In this document: positions 35,301 through 42,228 of the stretch, piece after piece
Numbering within the stretch: position 1 is the stretch's first letter
Layout of the letters: the number at the start of each line of letters is the position of its first letter
Origin: Asaia sp037151935
GTDB taxonomy: Bacteria; Pseudomonadota; Alphaproteobacteria; Acetobacterales; Acetobacteraceae
Direction: 5' to 3'
Assembly: GCF_051628905.1 (NCBI RefSeq)
Contig: NZ_CP157575.1
Coordinates: 2,852,001 to 2,916,000, forward strand
DNA length: 64,000 bases
Translations under genes and position numbers: made by a program
Notes under the pieces: model-generated
The model's database searches: none
What the model was told of the DNA's origin: nothing
What the model saw: only the letters and a program-made list of their open reading frames with translations

Positions 35301-35491
35301 GTGACGGAGGTGGCCATCACATCCGGGCCAGCACCCGGATAGAAGGTCGAGACCGTGATTGTCGGATATTCGACCTGAGGCAGGGCCGAAATCGGCAGGA
35401 AGTGATAGCCGAGAAACCCGGTCAGCATGATCGCCAGCATCAGCAGCGAGGTTGCGACCGGACGATCGATAAAGAGGCGTGACGGGTTCAT
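32312..35491 (-). CDS. RND efflux permease, MdtB-like
   Basis: Inner membrane RND permease, 1059 residues, partner of the adjacent MdtC-like protein. MNPSRLFIDRPVATSLLMLA opens helix 1; ATGFVVDDAIVVIENIARYI holds the Asp pair of helix 4, and LLIGIVKKNAIMMIDFALEA the helix-10 lysine. The early periplasmic segment LPISALPQVEYPTITVSTFY is typical of MdtB. In the known E. coli pump two MdtB and one MdtC form the trimer; the same is inferred here from paired gene order. The adaptor gene ends eight bases upstream. Confidence 0.92.
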   Translation of the reverse strand: MNPSRLFIDRPVATSLLMLAIMLTGFLGYHFLPISALPQVEYPTITVSTFYPGAGPDVMATSVTAPLETQLGQMPGLDQMTSQSSGGASVITLRFGLDMSMDIAEQEVQAAINQSNSLLPTDLPAPPIYAKVNPADTPVLTLGITSRTLPLTEVQDFVNTRLQQRVSQISGVGLVTLSGGNRKAIRVRLNIPKLTSYGIAIDTVRTTIGTVNINSPTGTFDGPHRSTTLRIDGQITSVDQLMNQIIAYQNNGPIRLRDVGTVVQGPENDQLAAWSDKTPALILNVQRQPGANVISVVDNVLAVLPELRKTLPPGIEITPLTDRTTTIRASVSDVEFELAMAMLLVVAVIFVFLFNVPATIIPSLSVPLSLIGTLAVMYLLDFSLDNLSLMALTIATGFVVDDAIVVIENIARYIEMGEDRYTAAVKGSQEIGFTIISLTVSLIAVLIPLLFMSDVVGRLFHEFAMTLAITIVISAIVSITLVPMMCARLLSERPHDAEHGTRFQRLAAKVGNGIDRVIAGYARWLDFVLRHQTATLIVALGTFVLTFVLAMAIPKGFFPRQDTGVVQGITEMAQAISFDSMKKHQEAVIAEVLKDPDVASVSSFVGVDGQNMTLNVGRMLINLKPLEQRTSGLSAILKRLAENGSSTPGARLYLQPVQDLSLDSTVSATQYQFLLENPDYETFKIWVPKLLTALQSEPALADVTSDLQAEGLVAHVNLDRTNGARYSITPQTIDNLLYDSYGQRQISTIYTQSNQYRVILETEPRFQHDLASLSQLYLPGISSEAGQSSSGPTRLPTSGLVPLHQVTTITKGLAPLLITHFGQFPATTISFNVAEGYSLGAATNAIDDAASSIGLPPAFQSAFQGTAAAFRSSLGNELYLVIAALLAVYIVLGVLYESFIHPITILSTLPSAAIGALLALSLCGMDLDVMGIIGIVLLIGIVKKNAIMMIDFALEAERLDGLAPLDAIRRAALLRFRPILMTTLAAFFGALPLVLGQGVGSELRRPLGVAIVGGLLLSQLLTLFTTPVIYLLMDRIAAATRRRFGMRSMSERLAEQGGE

Positions 35492-35499
35492 GGGCGGGC

Positions 35500-36801
35500 T
35501 TACTGCGCGGGCTTGGAGGCGGGAGCGGCAGGTGTTGCGCTCTTGCCGTCGCTTTTGCTGGCATCATCGGCCGGGATGCTCACTTTCGCGCCGGGCCGCA
35601 GATGGTTGGTACCGTCCGTCACCACACGTTCGCCCAGCTTGAGCCCGGACTTGATGACGGTCACGTCATTGCTGGCAATGCCGGTCGTGACGTTGCGCAT
35701 CTCGACCGTGTTGTCATCCTTGACCACATAGACGAATTGCCCTTCAGGCCCTGTCTGCAGCGCGTTGGACGAGAGCAGGATCACGTCATGCAGGGTGTCG
35801 ACCAGCAGGCGGGCATTCACGAACTGGTTCGGGAAGAGATGCTCGTCCTCATTGGAGAAAATGGCGCGCATACGCACCGTGCCGGTGGCGGTATCGATCT
35901 GGCTGTCGACGGCCTTGACCGTGCCGCTGGCGATCTTGTTGAGATTGGCGCTGTCCCAGGCTTCGACAGGCAGCTCGCCCACTTTGCGGAGGCGGTCCAT
36001 GACCTGCGGCAACTGGTCCTGAGGCAGGGTGAAGATGACGGAAATGGGCTGCATCTGCGTCAGAATGGTAAGCCCCCCCGACTGTCCCGCCGTGAAGTAA
36101 TTGCCCATATCCACCGCACGGATACCCACGCGCCCGTCAACGGGGGCGATGATATGGCAGTAATAGAGATTCAGGCGGGCGTTATCGACATTGGCCTGAT
36201 CGAGCTTCACCGTGCCTTCGAGCTGCTGCACCTTGTATTGCGCGTCGATGGCAGTCATGGCGGCAATCGAGTTCTGCTTGATCAGCTTGTCATAACGACC
36301 GGCATTGATACGCGCATCGGCAAGCTGTGCCTGATCCTGCTTGAGCGTGCCGAGCTGCTGCTCAAGCGCTACCTGATAGGGGCGCGGATCGATCAATACG
36401 AGTTCATCCCCCGTTTTGACGTGCTGCCCTTCCTTGAAGGCCACATTCATGATGTAGCCGCTGACGCGCGCCTGCACCGTGACATTGGTGATAGGCACAA
36501 CCGTGCCGAGTTCGGTCAGGATCTCAGGCATGTCGCCGGTCTTGACCACAGCGACGGCAACGGGGCTGGCATCGCCGTTGCGCTGGGCGCTGGCGCCGCT
36601 CTTGTGGCTACCCCGGCCTGCGTGATGGGTTGCGCTATGCGGGCGCAGAAATGCGACGGCAAGAAGCAGAACGATTATTCCGCCAATCACGAAAAACAGG
36701 CGGCGCCTCCGGCGCGGCTTGCCCTGTGCGGGCGAAGCTGAGGCATGGGGCGCAGTATGGCGCGCAGGCTGGGTCCGATCGGGGCCCGTCTGGTCAGTCA
36801 T
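35500..36801 (-). CDS. RND periplasmic adaptor, MdtA-like
   Basis: Membrane fusion protein linking pump and outer membrane channel. Start taken at the ATG at 36801 (MTDQTGPDRT), 433 residues; an in-frame TTG at 36825 would add eight residues. A basic cytoplasmic segment (KPRRRRR) precedes one membrane helix (LFFVIGGIIVLLLAVAFL), then the lipoyl/barrel-sandwich halves (VPITNVTVQARVSGYIMNVA and NLYYCHIIAPVDGRVGIRAV), a coiled-coil hairpin between them, a beta-barrel and a membrane-proximal domain. The C-terminal tail is Ala/Ser/Lys-rich. First gene of the four-gene operon; a promoter with an 8-bp palindrome lies upstream. Confidence 0.92.
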   Translation of the reverse strand: MTDQTGPDRTQPARHTAPHASASPAQGKPRRRRRLFFVIGGIIVLLLAVAFLRPHSATHHAGRGSHKSGASAQRNGDASPVAVAVVKTGDMPEILTELGTVVPITNVTVQARVSGYIMNVAFKEGQHVKTGDELVLIDPRPYQVALEQQLGTLKQDQAQLADARINAGRYDKLIKQNSIAAMTAIDAQYKVQQLEGTVKLDQANVDNARLNLYYCHIIAPVDGRVGIRAVDMGNYFTAGQSGGLTILTQMQPISVIFTLPQDQLPQVMDRLRKVGELPVEAWDSANLNKIASGTVKAVDSQIDTATGTVRMRAIFSNEDEHLFPNQFVNARLLVDTLHDVILLSSNALQTGPEGQFVYVVKDDNTVEMRNVTTGIASNDVTVIKSGLKLGERVVTDGTNHLRPGAKVSIPADDASKSDGKSATPAAPASKPAQ

Positions 36802-36886
36802 CTCTTCTCGTCTTCCATCACCCAAATCCAGGAGCGGTCACATGCGCAATCTGGTGTCTGAGACATACGTTATTTGAGGCCGCCCT

Positions 36887-36915
36887 ATCATGACGTCAGC
36901 TAAATTCTAGTTCAA
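36887..36915 (-). promoter_or_regulatory. Candidate mdt operon promoter with TGACGTCA palindrome
   Basis: On the minus strand TTGAAC (36915-36910), a 17-base spacer and CATGAT (36892-36887) match sigma-70 boxes at 4 of 6 positions each. The perfect palindrome TGACGTCA at 36891-36898 overlaps the -10 end of the spacer and could be an operator. No regulator gene is adjacent to the efflux operon. Confidence 0.45.
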
Positions 36916-36989
36916 TGACGAAACAATTCAAAACACACTGCGTTACGTCGCATCGCATTATGGCACACCGATATTGCCTATGGTCGAAC

Positions 36990-37014
36990 GAAACCGTTTT
37001 GCTTATGCGTCGTT
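36990..37014 (+). promoter_or_regulatory. Possible EcfG-type general stress promoter of the csbD-like gene
   Basis: GAAAC at 36990-36994 and CGTT at 37011-37014, separated by 16 bases, resemble the alphaproteobacterial EcfG consensus GGAAC-N16/17-CGTT with one mismatch. The distance to the gene start is about 50 bases. CsbD-like genes are commonly under general stress control, which supports but does not prove the assignment. Confidence 0.35.
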
Positions 37015-37066
37015 GCTCTTATCGTCACGGATGTTTCAGTATCCGTTTAGTGAAAGGATTATGACA

Positions 37067-37360
37067 ATGGCCGATGCAGTTGAAAATAAGGGTGAAGGCC
37101 TGCTCGACGAAGCCAAAGGTCGTCTGAAGGATGCCGCCGGTGGCCTTACGGGCGACGCGAAGCTTCAGGCCGAAGGCAAGATCGACCAGCTTTCCGGCAT
37201 GGCCCAGCAGGAATTCGCCGATCTCTACGATGATGCCGAGACCACGCTCGAAAAGGCAACCGCCTTTGTACAGGACCGCCCGCTGATTTCTCTCAGCGTT
37301 GCCATTCTGGTCGGCACCATCCTTGGCGCGATTTTCTTCGGTCGCTCCAAGAAGAAATAA
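37067..37360 (+). CDS. CsbD-family stress protein with C-terminal membrane anchor
   Basis: 97-residue protein. The N-terminal part KGEGLLDEAKGRLKDAAGGL and DAKLQAEGKIDQLSGMAQQE matches the CsbD-like repeat; an amphipathic acidic helix follows, then a single membrane helix (LISLSVAILVGTILGAIFF) and a basic end GRSKKK, giving an overall shape between CsbD and DUF883/ElaB proteins. Start at ATG 37067, eight bases after AAAGGA; the ATG at 37061 is too close to that site. Function is unknown; related proteins accumulate in stress. It is divergent from the mdt operon. Confidence 0.8.
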   Translation: MADAVENKGEGLLDEAKGRLKDAAGGLTGDAKLQAEGKIDQLSGMAQQEFADLYDDAETTLEKATAFVQDRPLISLSVAILVGTILGAIFFGRSKKK

Positions 37361-37386
37361 TACCGCCCCACAAGGCCGTATTTCTG

Positions 37387-37419
37387 AAAGGGGATCGCAG
37401 TGATGCGGTCCCCTTTCTT
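37387..37419 (+). terminator. Terminator after the csbD-like gene
   Basis: Stem AAAGGGGATCGCA/TGCGGTCCCCTTT (37387-37399 with 37404-37416, one G-U pair), loop GTGA, then CTTCG. The T-run is partly inside the stem. Confidence 0.75.
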
Positions 37420-37439
37420 CGTATTGACAGCACAAAAAA

Positions 37440-37514
37440 GATTCATCGGCGCGTCATGGGGGTTTACAGCGCGATTCGGGTGATTCAAAAGCGATTCGTA
37501 AGACTGTGCGACTC
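37440..37514. promoter_or_regulatory. Cluster of five GANTC (CcrM) sites upstream of rnhB-ccrM
   Basis: GATTC at 37440, 37473, 37482 and 37493, and GACTC at 37510; a sixth, GAATC, is at 37578 in the start of rnhB. The expected spacing in random sequence is one per about 256 bases, so five in 75 bases is far above chance. The methyltransferase that reads this site is encoded by the operon directly downstream. I see no confident -10/-35 pair or CtrA site; a TTGACA at 37424 has no matching -10. Confidence 0.6.
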
Positions 37515-37559
37515 GGCAGTCCGTCCTGTTTTTCTTCGTCAAGGATCTTGCGACCGCTC

Positions 37560-38201
37560 ATGCCAGACTACACGCTCGAATCTGCCAATGGGGCACCTGA
37601 CAAGAGCGTTGTGGGTCTCGATGAGGTCGGGCGCGGCCCTCTTGCTGGCCCGGTCATCGCCGCTGCGCTGCTTTTTCTGACGCCGCCGGTTGCCGCTCTT
37701 GCTGCACTGATCGATGATTCGAAAAAGCTTTCGGCAAAGCGGCGCGATGCTGCCTTTGCCGCCCTGATGCAGGCGCCTTCGGTGCGTGTCGGGCTCGGCG
37801 CCGCATCGGTTGCTGAAATCGAGGCGATCAATATCGGCAAGGCCTGCCACCTCGCCATGCAGCGTGCGTTGCAGCATCTGGGCATCGTTCCTGATTGCGC
37901 GCTCGTTGATGGCAACCGTCTTCCCGATCTGGGCTGCCCCGCTGTCGCCGTGGTCGGTGGCGATCGCAAGAGCCTGTCGATTGCCGGTGCCTCTATCATC
38001 GCCAAGGTTACCCGTGACCGGCTCATGACCCGCCTCGCCGAGCGCCACAATGCCTATGGCTGGGAAAAAAATGCCGGCTACGGCACGGCCCTGCACATGG
38101 CCGGCCTGAAACTGGCCGGCGTCACCCCCCATCATCGGCGCGAATTCGCCCCCATACGCGCCCATCTCGCATGCGCAGCCCAACCGGTCGGAGCTATCTA
38201 A
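37560..38201 (+). CDS. rnhB: Ribonuclease HII
   Basis: Removes RNA from RNA/DNA hybrids and single ribonucleotides from DNA. 213 residues from ATG 37560 (MPDYTLESANG). Catalytic features: GLDEVGRGPLAGPV with the Asp-Glu pair, DDSKKLSAKRR, and ASIIAKVTRDRL with a further conserved region; VDGNRLP carries another acidic ligand. The start is not certain, because AAGGA lies 14 bases upstream and an in-frame GTG at 37506 exists. Its TAA overlaps the ccrM ATG by one base, the same rnhB-ccrM pairing found in many alphaproteobacteria, tying DNA repair and methylation in one transcript. Confidence 0.95.
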   Translation: MPDYTLESANGAPDKSVVGLDEVGRGPLAGPVIAAALLFLTPPVAALAALIDDSKKLSAKRRDAAFAALMQAPSVRVGLGAASVAEIEAINIGKACHLAMQRALQHLGIVPDCALVDGNRLPDLGCPAVAVVGGDRKSLSIAGASIIAKVTRDRLMTRLAERHNAYGWEKNAGYGTALHMAGLKLAGVTPHHRREFAPIRAHLACAAQPVGAI

Positions 38202-39289
38202 TGCAGGATTTTCCCCTCGATCAGATCCTGTGCGGTGAGTGCATCGACACGATGCGCAGCCTGCCCGATGCCAGTATCGACTGTATTTTCGCCGATCCGC
38301 CTTATAATCTGCAGCTTCGTGGCGAGTTGCGCCGTCCCGATGAGAGCGTTGTCGATGGTGTTGACGATGCCTGGGACAAATTTGCCGATTACGCGACCTA
38401 TGACAATTTCACCCGCGAATGGCTGGCCGAGGCCCGCCGCCTTCTGACCAAGGACGGCACGATCTGGGTGATCGGTTCGTATCATAACGTCTTTCGTCTC
38501 GGTGCCATCATGCAGGATCTCGGCTTCTGGATCCTGAACGATATCGTCTGGCGCAAGGCCAATCCGATGCCAAATTTCCGTGGTCGTCGCTTCACCAACG
38601 CGCATGAAACGCTGATCTGGGCCGCACGTGGTCCCGAGAGCAAATATCGCTTCAATTATCAGGCCATGAAGGCCCTCAATGACGATATGCAGATGCGCAG
38701 CGACTGGTATCTGCCGCTCTGCACGGGCAATGAGCGCCTGCGTAACGCCCATGGTCTCAAGCTGCACCCGACCCAGAAGCCGGAAAGCCTGCTTCACCGC
38801 GTGTTGATAGCGTCGACCGTCGTCGATGACATCGTGCTCGATCCTTTCTCAGGCAGCGGCACCACCGCCGCCATGGCCAAGCGTTTGGGCAGACGCTTTA
38901 TCGGCATTGAGCGTCATCCCGATTATATCGAGGCAGCTCGCGCCCGCGTCGAGGCCGAAACGCGCCTGCCGGACGATCAGCTCGCCATCACCCCCGCCAA
39001 GCGCGAATTGCCGCGTATCCCGTTCGGCAGTTTTGTCGAGCAGGGCGCGCTTCCCGCCGGTACTGAACTGTTCGATCGCCAGCGACGCCTCAGCGCCACT
39101 GTCATGCCCGATGGCAGTCTCGTTTCCGGCGCTCATCGCGGCTCCATCCATAAGATGGGCGCGCTTCTGACCAACGCACCCTCCTGCAATGGCTGGACAT
39201 TCTGGTATTTCGAGCGTCAGGGCGAGGTATTGCAAATCGATATCCTGCGCACCGAGCACGCCCAGGCGCCTCTTCGCAACGTAGGCTGA
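38201..39289 (+). CDS. ccrM: Adenine-specific DNA methyltransferase, GANTC-specific CcrM type
   Basis: Solitary beta-class N6-adenine methyltransferase, 362 residues. DPPY (residues 32-35) is the catalytic motif IV and DPFSGSGTT (214-222) the AdoMet-binding motif I, in the beta-class order. A C-terminal extension of about 80 residues with IHKMGALLTNAPSCNGWTFW is the RAMA-type domain that in Caulobacter CcrM recognises GANTC. There is no restriction enzyme gene nearby, so it is epigenetic, acting in cell-cycle control, rather than defensive. Translation is coupled to rnhB. In Caulobacter it is made only late in the cell cycle; the clustered target sites upstream suggest methylation-dependent control here too. 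Confidence 0.93.
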   Translation: MQDFPLDQILCGECIDTMRSLPDASIDCIFADPPYNLQLRGELRRPDESVVDGVDDAWDKFADYATYDNFTREWLAEARRLLTKDGTIWVIGSYHNVFRLGAIMQDLGFWILNDIVWRKANPMPNFRGRRFTNAHETLIWAARGPESKYRFNYQAMKALNDDMQMRSDWYLPLCTGNERLRNAHGLKLHPTQKPESLLHRVLIASTVVDDIVLDPFSGSGTTAAMAKRLGRRFIGIERHPDYIEAARARVEAETRLPDDQLAITPAKRELPRIPFGSFVEQGALPAGTELFDRQRRLSATVMPDGSLVSGAHRGSIHKMGALLTNAPSCNGWTFWYFERQGEVLQIDILRTEHAQAPLRNVG

Positions 39290-39350
39290 AGCAGCGTCCC
39301 GTGGAGCGTGCCCATGGGCGAGGTTGCTCATGTTGACGCTAGGTCTATGC

Positions 39351-39462
39351 GGGGCTCTGCCCCACGCCCCGGCAAAGGTCAGTCGCCCTTTGCAAACCCT
39401 TTTGAATTGAAATGGGGAATGAAAGGGGTGCGCCCCTTTCCGGGGGGACGGGGCAGAGCCCC
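39351..39462. repeat. Composite palindromic repeat A (BIME-like)
   Basis: 112 bases with four stem-loops in mirror order: GGGGC-TCT-GCCCC (39351-39363), CAAAGG/CCTTTG (39373-39378 with 39387-39392), GAAAGGGG-TGCG-CCCCTTTC (39421-39440) and GGGGC-AGA-GCCCC (39450-39462). The outer two are inverted copies of each other, as are the inner pair in part. It lies between the converging ccrM and ankyrin genes and shares its plan with the element at 62342-62447. Probably an interspersed extragenic palindrome that may also end transcription from both sides. Confidence 0.75.
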
Positions 39463-39489
39463 GTGGCCTCAATCGGTTCGGAAGGGCGC

Positions 39490-40107
39490 TCAGCGCCCGC
39501 CGAAACCGAGGAACCCGATAGCGGGCTGGGGTTGACCGCCGGATACGTCGAAACGCGATTTGGTGGCGACAGCCATGGCCGAGGCGCCTTTACGGCCCTT
39601 GCCCTTGATGGTGAGATGGCCATTACCCTTGGAATCGGTGTCGATCTGGGAATGGGTGGTTTCAGTGGCAAAGCCGCTATCGCCATAGTTACGCATCGAC
39701 AGAAGCAGGAACATGATGTCCTTGCGGTTCAGGTCGATGGCCATGTCGAGCGGTGTCTGGAACAGAATGTTCTTGGCGTTCATGTCCGCGCCGCGATTTA
39801 GGGCTTCCTTGGCAGCGTTCAGCGAACCACGATTGATGGCATCGAACAGCGCCTCTGTCGGATTGAGGTCGACATTGGCGTGTCCCGCATCCGATTCCTG
39901 AGAGTCTGCACCGGGGAGAGCCGATGGCGGTGCCGCAGCCTTGGCGGCGCGACGGGCTTCGGCTTTCTTCTGCGCCTCTTCGGCTTCCTGCTCCGCTTCC
40001 GCATCGTCGGCAGACTGCGCATGCGCGGCATGCCACGGAATGAAGAATACGGGCGACGCGGCTAGAGCCGTCGTCAGCATCAGAGGAAAGAGTCGTTTGA
40101 CATTCAT
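39490..40107 (-). CDS. Periplasmic ankyrin-repeat protein
   Basis: Secreted protein of about 205 residues. MNVKRLFPLMLTTALAAS begins a Sec signal peptide likely cleaved after HAAHA. A Glu/Lys/Ala-rich linker (DDAEAEQEAEEAQKKAEARR) follows, then ankyrin-like repeats: TEALFDAINRGSLNAAKEAL with NRGADMNAKN, and QTPLDMAIDLNRKDIMFLLL. The C-terminus is Gly/Lys-rich and low in complexity. I chose the ATG at 40107; one at 40128 would lengthen the signal region by seven residues. Ankyrin domains bind partner proteins; the partner is unknown. Transcribed in the same direction as the vWA operon upstream, 60 bases after its last gene. Confidence 0.65.
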   Translation of the reverse strand: MNVKRLFPLMLTTALAASPVFFIPWHAAHAQSADDAEAEQEAEEAQKKAEARRAAKAAAPPSALPGADSQESDAGHANVDLNPTEALFDAINRGSLNAAKEALNRGADMNAKNILFQTPLDMAIDLNRKDIMFLLLSMRNYGDSGFATETTHSQIDTDSKGNGHLTIKGKGRKGASAMAVATKSRFDVSGGQPQPAIGFLGFGGR

Positions 40108-40167
40108 GTGACGTCTCGAGTGGCGCATGGGCAGACTATAGGCGATCGTTACGGGGCTGGCGACTCC

Positions 40168-42228
40168 CTATCGGCGGCGAAGCCGCCCTTCGCGCCACCA
40201 GCCGATAAAGAGAAGGACCAGCGTGCCGCACAGGGCAAGCCAGGACGGACAGAGTTCGGTCAGGCGGCTCGAAGACGCAACCGGCACAAGCTGGCGCGGA
40301 AAGCCGATCCAGCCCGAACCCGTTAGTGCGCCAGAGATGACCTGCCTGATCTGGGGCGTTGCGGTTTTCTCGCCCAGCCAGAGCGTAGCCCCGTGGCTCT
40401 GAGTGGCCAGAGGCGACAGAATGGTCGCTGTAGCACGCAGATCGGCATCTTCGAGCGGGTTGCGCGTTGCCTGAGCAGCGACAGCGGTAAGACCGTCCTG
40501 TCGCACGACCCAAAGCCCGTCCTGACCATTGGTCGGAATGCTGGCGGTGAATACGCCATTTTCCGCAGGTTTGAGCATCACGGAGGTGATCTTGCCATCG
40601 GGCGCGGTCAGGCTGGCTGGGGCGGTCAGGCGGGTCGAATCGCTATGGCGCTCGATATGCAGGCTGTTTTCCCTGATCGAGGCCCGAAGCTGGTTTTCTT
40701 CCAGATCGGGCTCTTTCATCAGCCAGTGCGACAGGCGCTTGAGCAACTCGGCCTGAGGGCCGCCGCCGCCTTCGCCACGTGACCAGAGCCAGAGCTGATC
40801 GGATAAAAGCAGCGCCACGCGCCCCTTGCGCACGGTATCGAGCACCAGAAGCGGCTGGTTCTCGGGCCCGCTCAGAAGGGACGTGCCATGGAGCGAATCC
40901 GAGGCGAGCCCGCGATACCACGGTCCCCATGGCTGGGGCAGACCGGCTGTCACGGGGTGACGTTTGCCCGATTCGGTGAGTTGCGGCACGAAACGCTCGT
41001 TGATCACACCCGTAGAGGGCACATGAGCAGGCAGAATATCGGCCAGAGGCGTATCCTGAAGCGTGCCGTCCTGCGTGAATTCCGGCCCAGCAGTCAGCAG
41101 CAGGCCACCTCCCTCACGCACGTAATCGGCGATATTGGCGAGATAATCCTGCGGGAGGATTCCGGCGTTATGGAAGCCATCGAGAATGATCAGATCGAAT
41201 TGCTTGATCCTGTCCTGAAACAGCTCCTTGATCGGAAACGGAATGAGGGCGAGGTCCGAAAGCGGGGTGCCGTCATCCTTGTCGGGTGGACGCAAAATGG
41301 TGAAATGCACGAGATCGACCGAAGGGTCGGCCTTGAGCAGACGGCGCCAGACACGCTCGCCCTGATTGGGCGTTCCCGAGACCAGCAGCACCTTGAGCCT
41401 GTCGCGCACACCATTGATGCGGACGATGGCGCTGTTATTGCGTGGGCTGACCTCACCTGAGAGAGGGGCAGCAGAGAGCGTGATCAGTGTTTCACCGGGA
41501 TGCTTGATCGGCACCGTCAGGTCGAGCGGCTCACCCGACAGGGCAGGAATCTGCCGTGGCGGCTCGTCTCCCTGACGCAGGGTAAGCGTGACCGGCTGTT
41601 TCCCGGTGGCGCCGAGATCATCCACCACCGCGCGCAAGGTCGCGTCCTTGCCGACGAGCGCATAAGGCGGTGCCTGAAGAATGCGCAACCTGCGATCCGT
41701 CTCCTCACCCTTGCCCGTCAGCAGGACATGCAACGGCAGGGTCGCGCCGTCGCGCCTGAAGAGTGCGGGCAAGGAGGCGGGGGCGTCATGCACCATGCCA
41801 TCGGTCAGCAGAATGGCGCCGCTGAACCGGCCAGGGGGGAGGTCTCCCTGATCGATGGCATCGAAAAGACGCGTGCCATGACCCTCGCCGCCCTGAACGG
41901 TGATGGTATGCAAGGTCAGGCCCGGTATGGCACGAGCTTCTTCCTGAAGGCGCGCGGCCGCTTTTTCGGCGCTGTCGAGGCGGTTACGCAGCGCCATTGA
42001 GGGCGAGTGATCGACCACCAGCAGCACGTCCTGCGGCGCAGGCTCATAGAACGGGCGGTTCAGGCGCGGTCCTGCCAGCCAGAAGACGAGCAGCAGCAAG
42101 GCCAGGATGCGCGCCAGACTGCCCGGCACGCGGCGTAGCAGCGCATAGACACCGATAAGCGCGGCCAGCCCGGCGGCCAGAGCAAGCAGCCAGACAGGGA
42201 TGAGAGGCATGAAGGTGAGATGGATCAT
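40168..42228 (-). CDS. Membrane vWA / glutamine-amidotransferase-like protein
   Basis: 686 residues; last gene of the moxR operon. Two N-terminal membrane helices (VWLLALAAGLAALIGVYALL and ILALLLLVFWLA), then a von Willebrand A-like domain with an intact MIDAS motif DHSPS (residues 73-77), a middle beta-rich part, a class-I-amidotransferase-like fold (FDLIILDGFHNAGILPQDYL, REGGGLLLTAGPEF) without an obvious catalytic Cys, and a C-terminal membrane helix near LALCGTLVLLFIGWW. Its start overlaps the upstream gene by four bases. Related proteins occur with MoxR ATPases; they are thought to help mature or insert metal centres or envelope complexes, but the client here is unknown. Confidence 0.7.
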   Translation of the reverse strand: MIHLTFMPLIPVWLLALAAGLAALIGVYALLRRVPGSLARILALLLLVFWLAGPRLNRPFYEPAPQDVLLVVDHSPSMALRNRLDSAEKAAARLQEEARAIPGLTLHTITVQGGEGHGTRLFDAIDQGDLPPGRFSGAILLTDGMVHDAPASLPALFRRDGATLPLHVLLTGKGEETDRRLRILQAPPYALVGKDATLRAVVDDLGATGKQPVTLTLRQGDEPPRQIPALSGEPLDLTVPIKHPGETLITLSAAPLSGEVSPRNNSAIVRINGVRDRLKVLLVSGTPNQGERVWRRLLKADPSVDLVHFTILRPPDKDDGTPLSDLALIPFPIKELFQDRIKQFDLIILDGFHNAGILPQDYLANIADYVREGGGLLLTAGPEFTQDGTLQDTPLADILPAHVPSTGVINERFVPQLTESGKRHPVTAGLPQPWGPWYRGLASDSLHGTSLLSGPENQPLLVLDTVRKGRVALLLSDQLWLWSRGEGGGGPQAELLKRLSHWLMKEPDLEENQLRASIRENSLHIERHSDSTRLTAPASLTAPDGKITSVMLKPAENGVFTASIPTNGQDGLWVVRQDGLTAVAAQATRNPLEDADLRATATILSPLATQSHGATLWLGEKTATPQIRQVISGALTGSGWIGFPRQLVPVASSSRLTELCPSWLALCGTLVLLFIGWWREGRLRRR

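Noticed and set aside
33032..35482. Plus-strand open frame of 816 codons opposite the MdtB-like gene
   Set aside because: Very long, but composed mostly of Asp, Arg, His, Gln and Gly in a pattern that reflects reversed RND codons; no signal or domain.
35479..36741. Plus-strand open frame of 420 codons opposite the MdtA-like gene
   Set aside because: Antisense shadow; the adaptor on the minus strand has all expected domains.
37424..37429. Perfect TTGACA upstream of rnhB
   Set aside because: No acceptable -10 lies 15-19 bases downstream (the sequence there is CGGCGC), so I do not call it a promoter.
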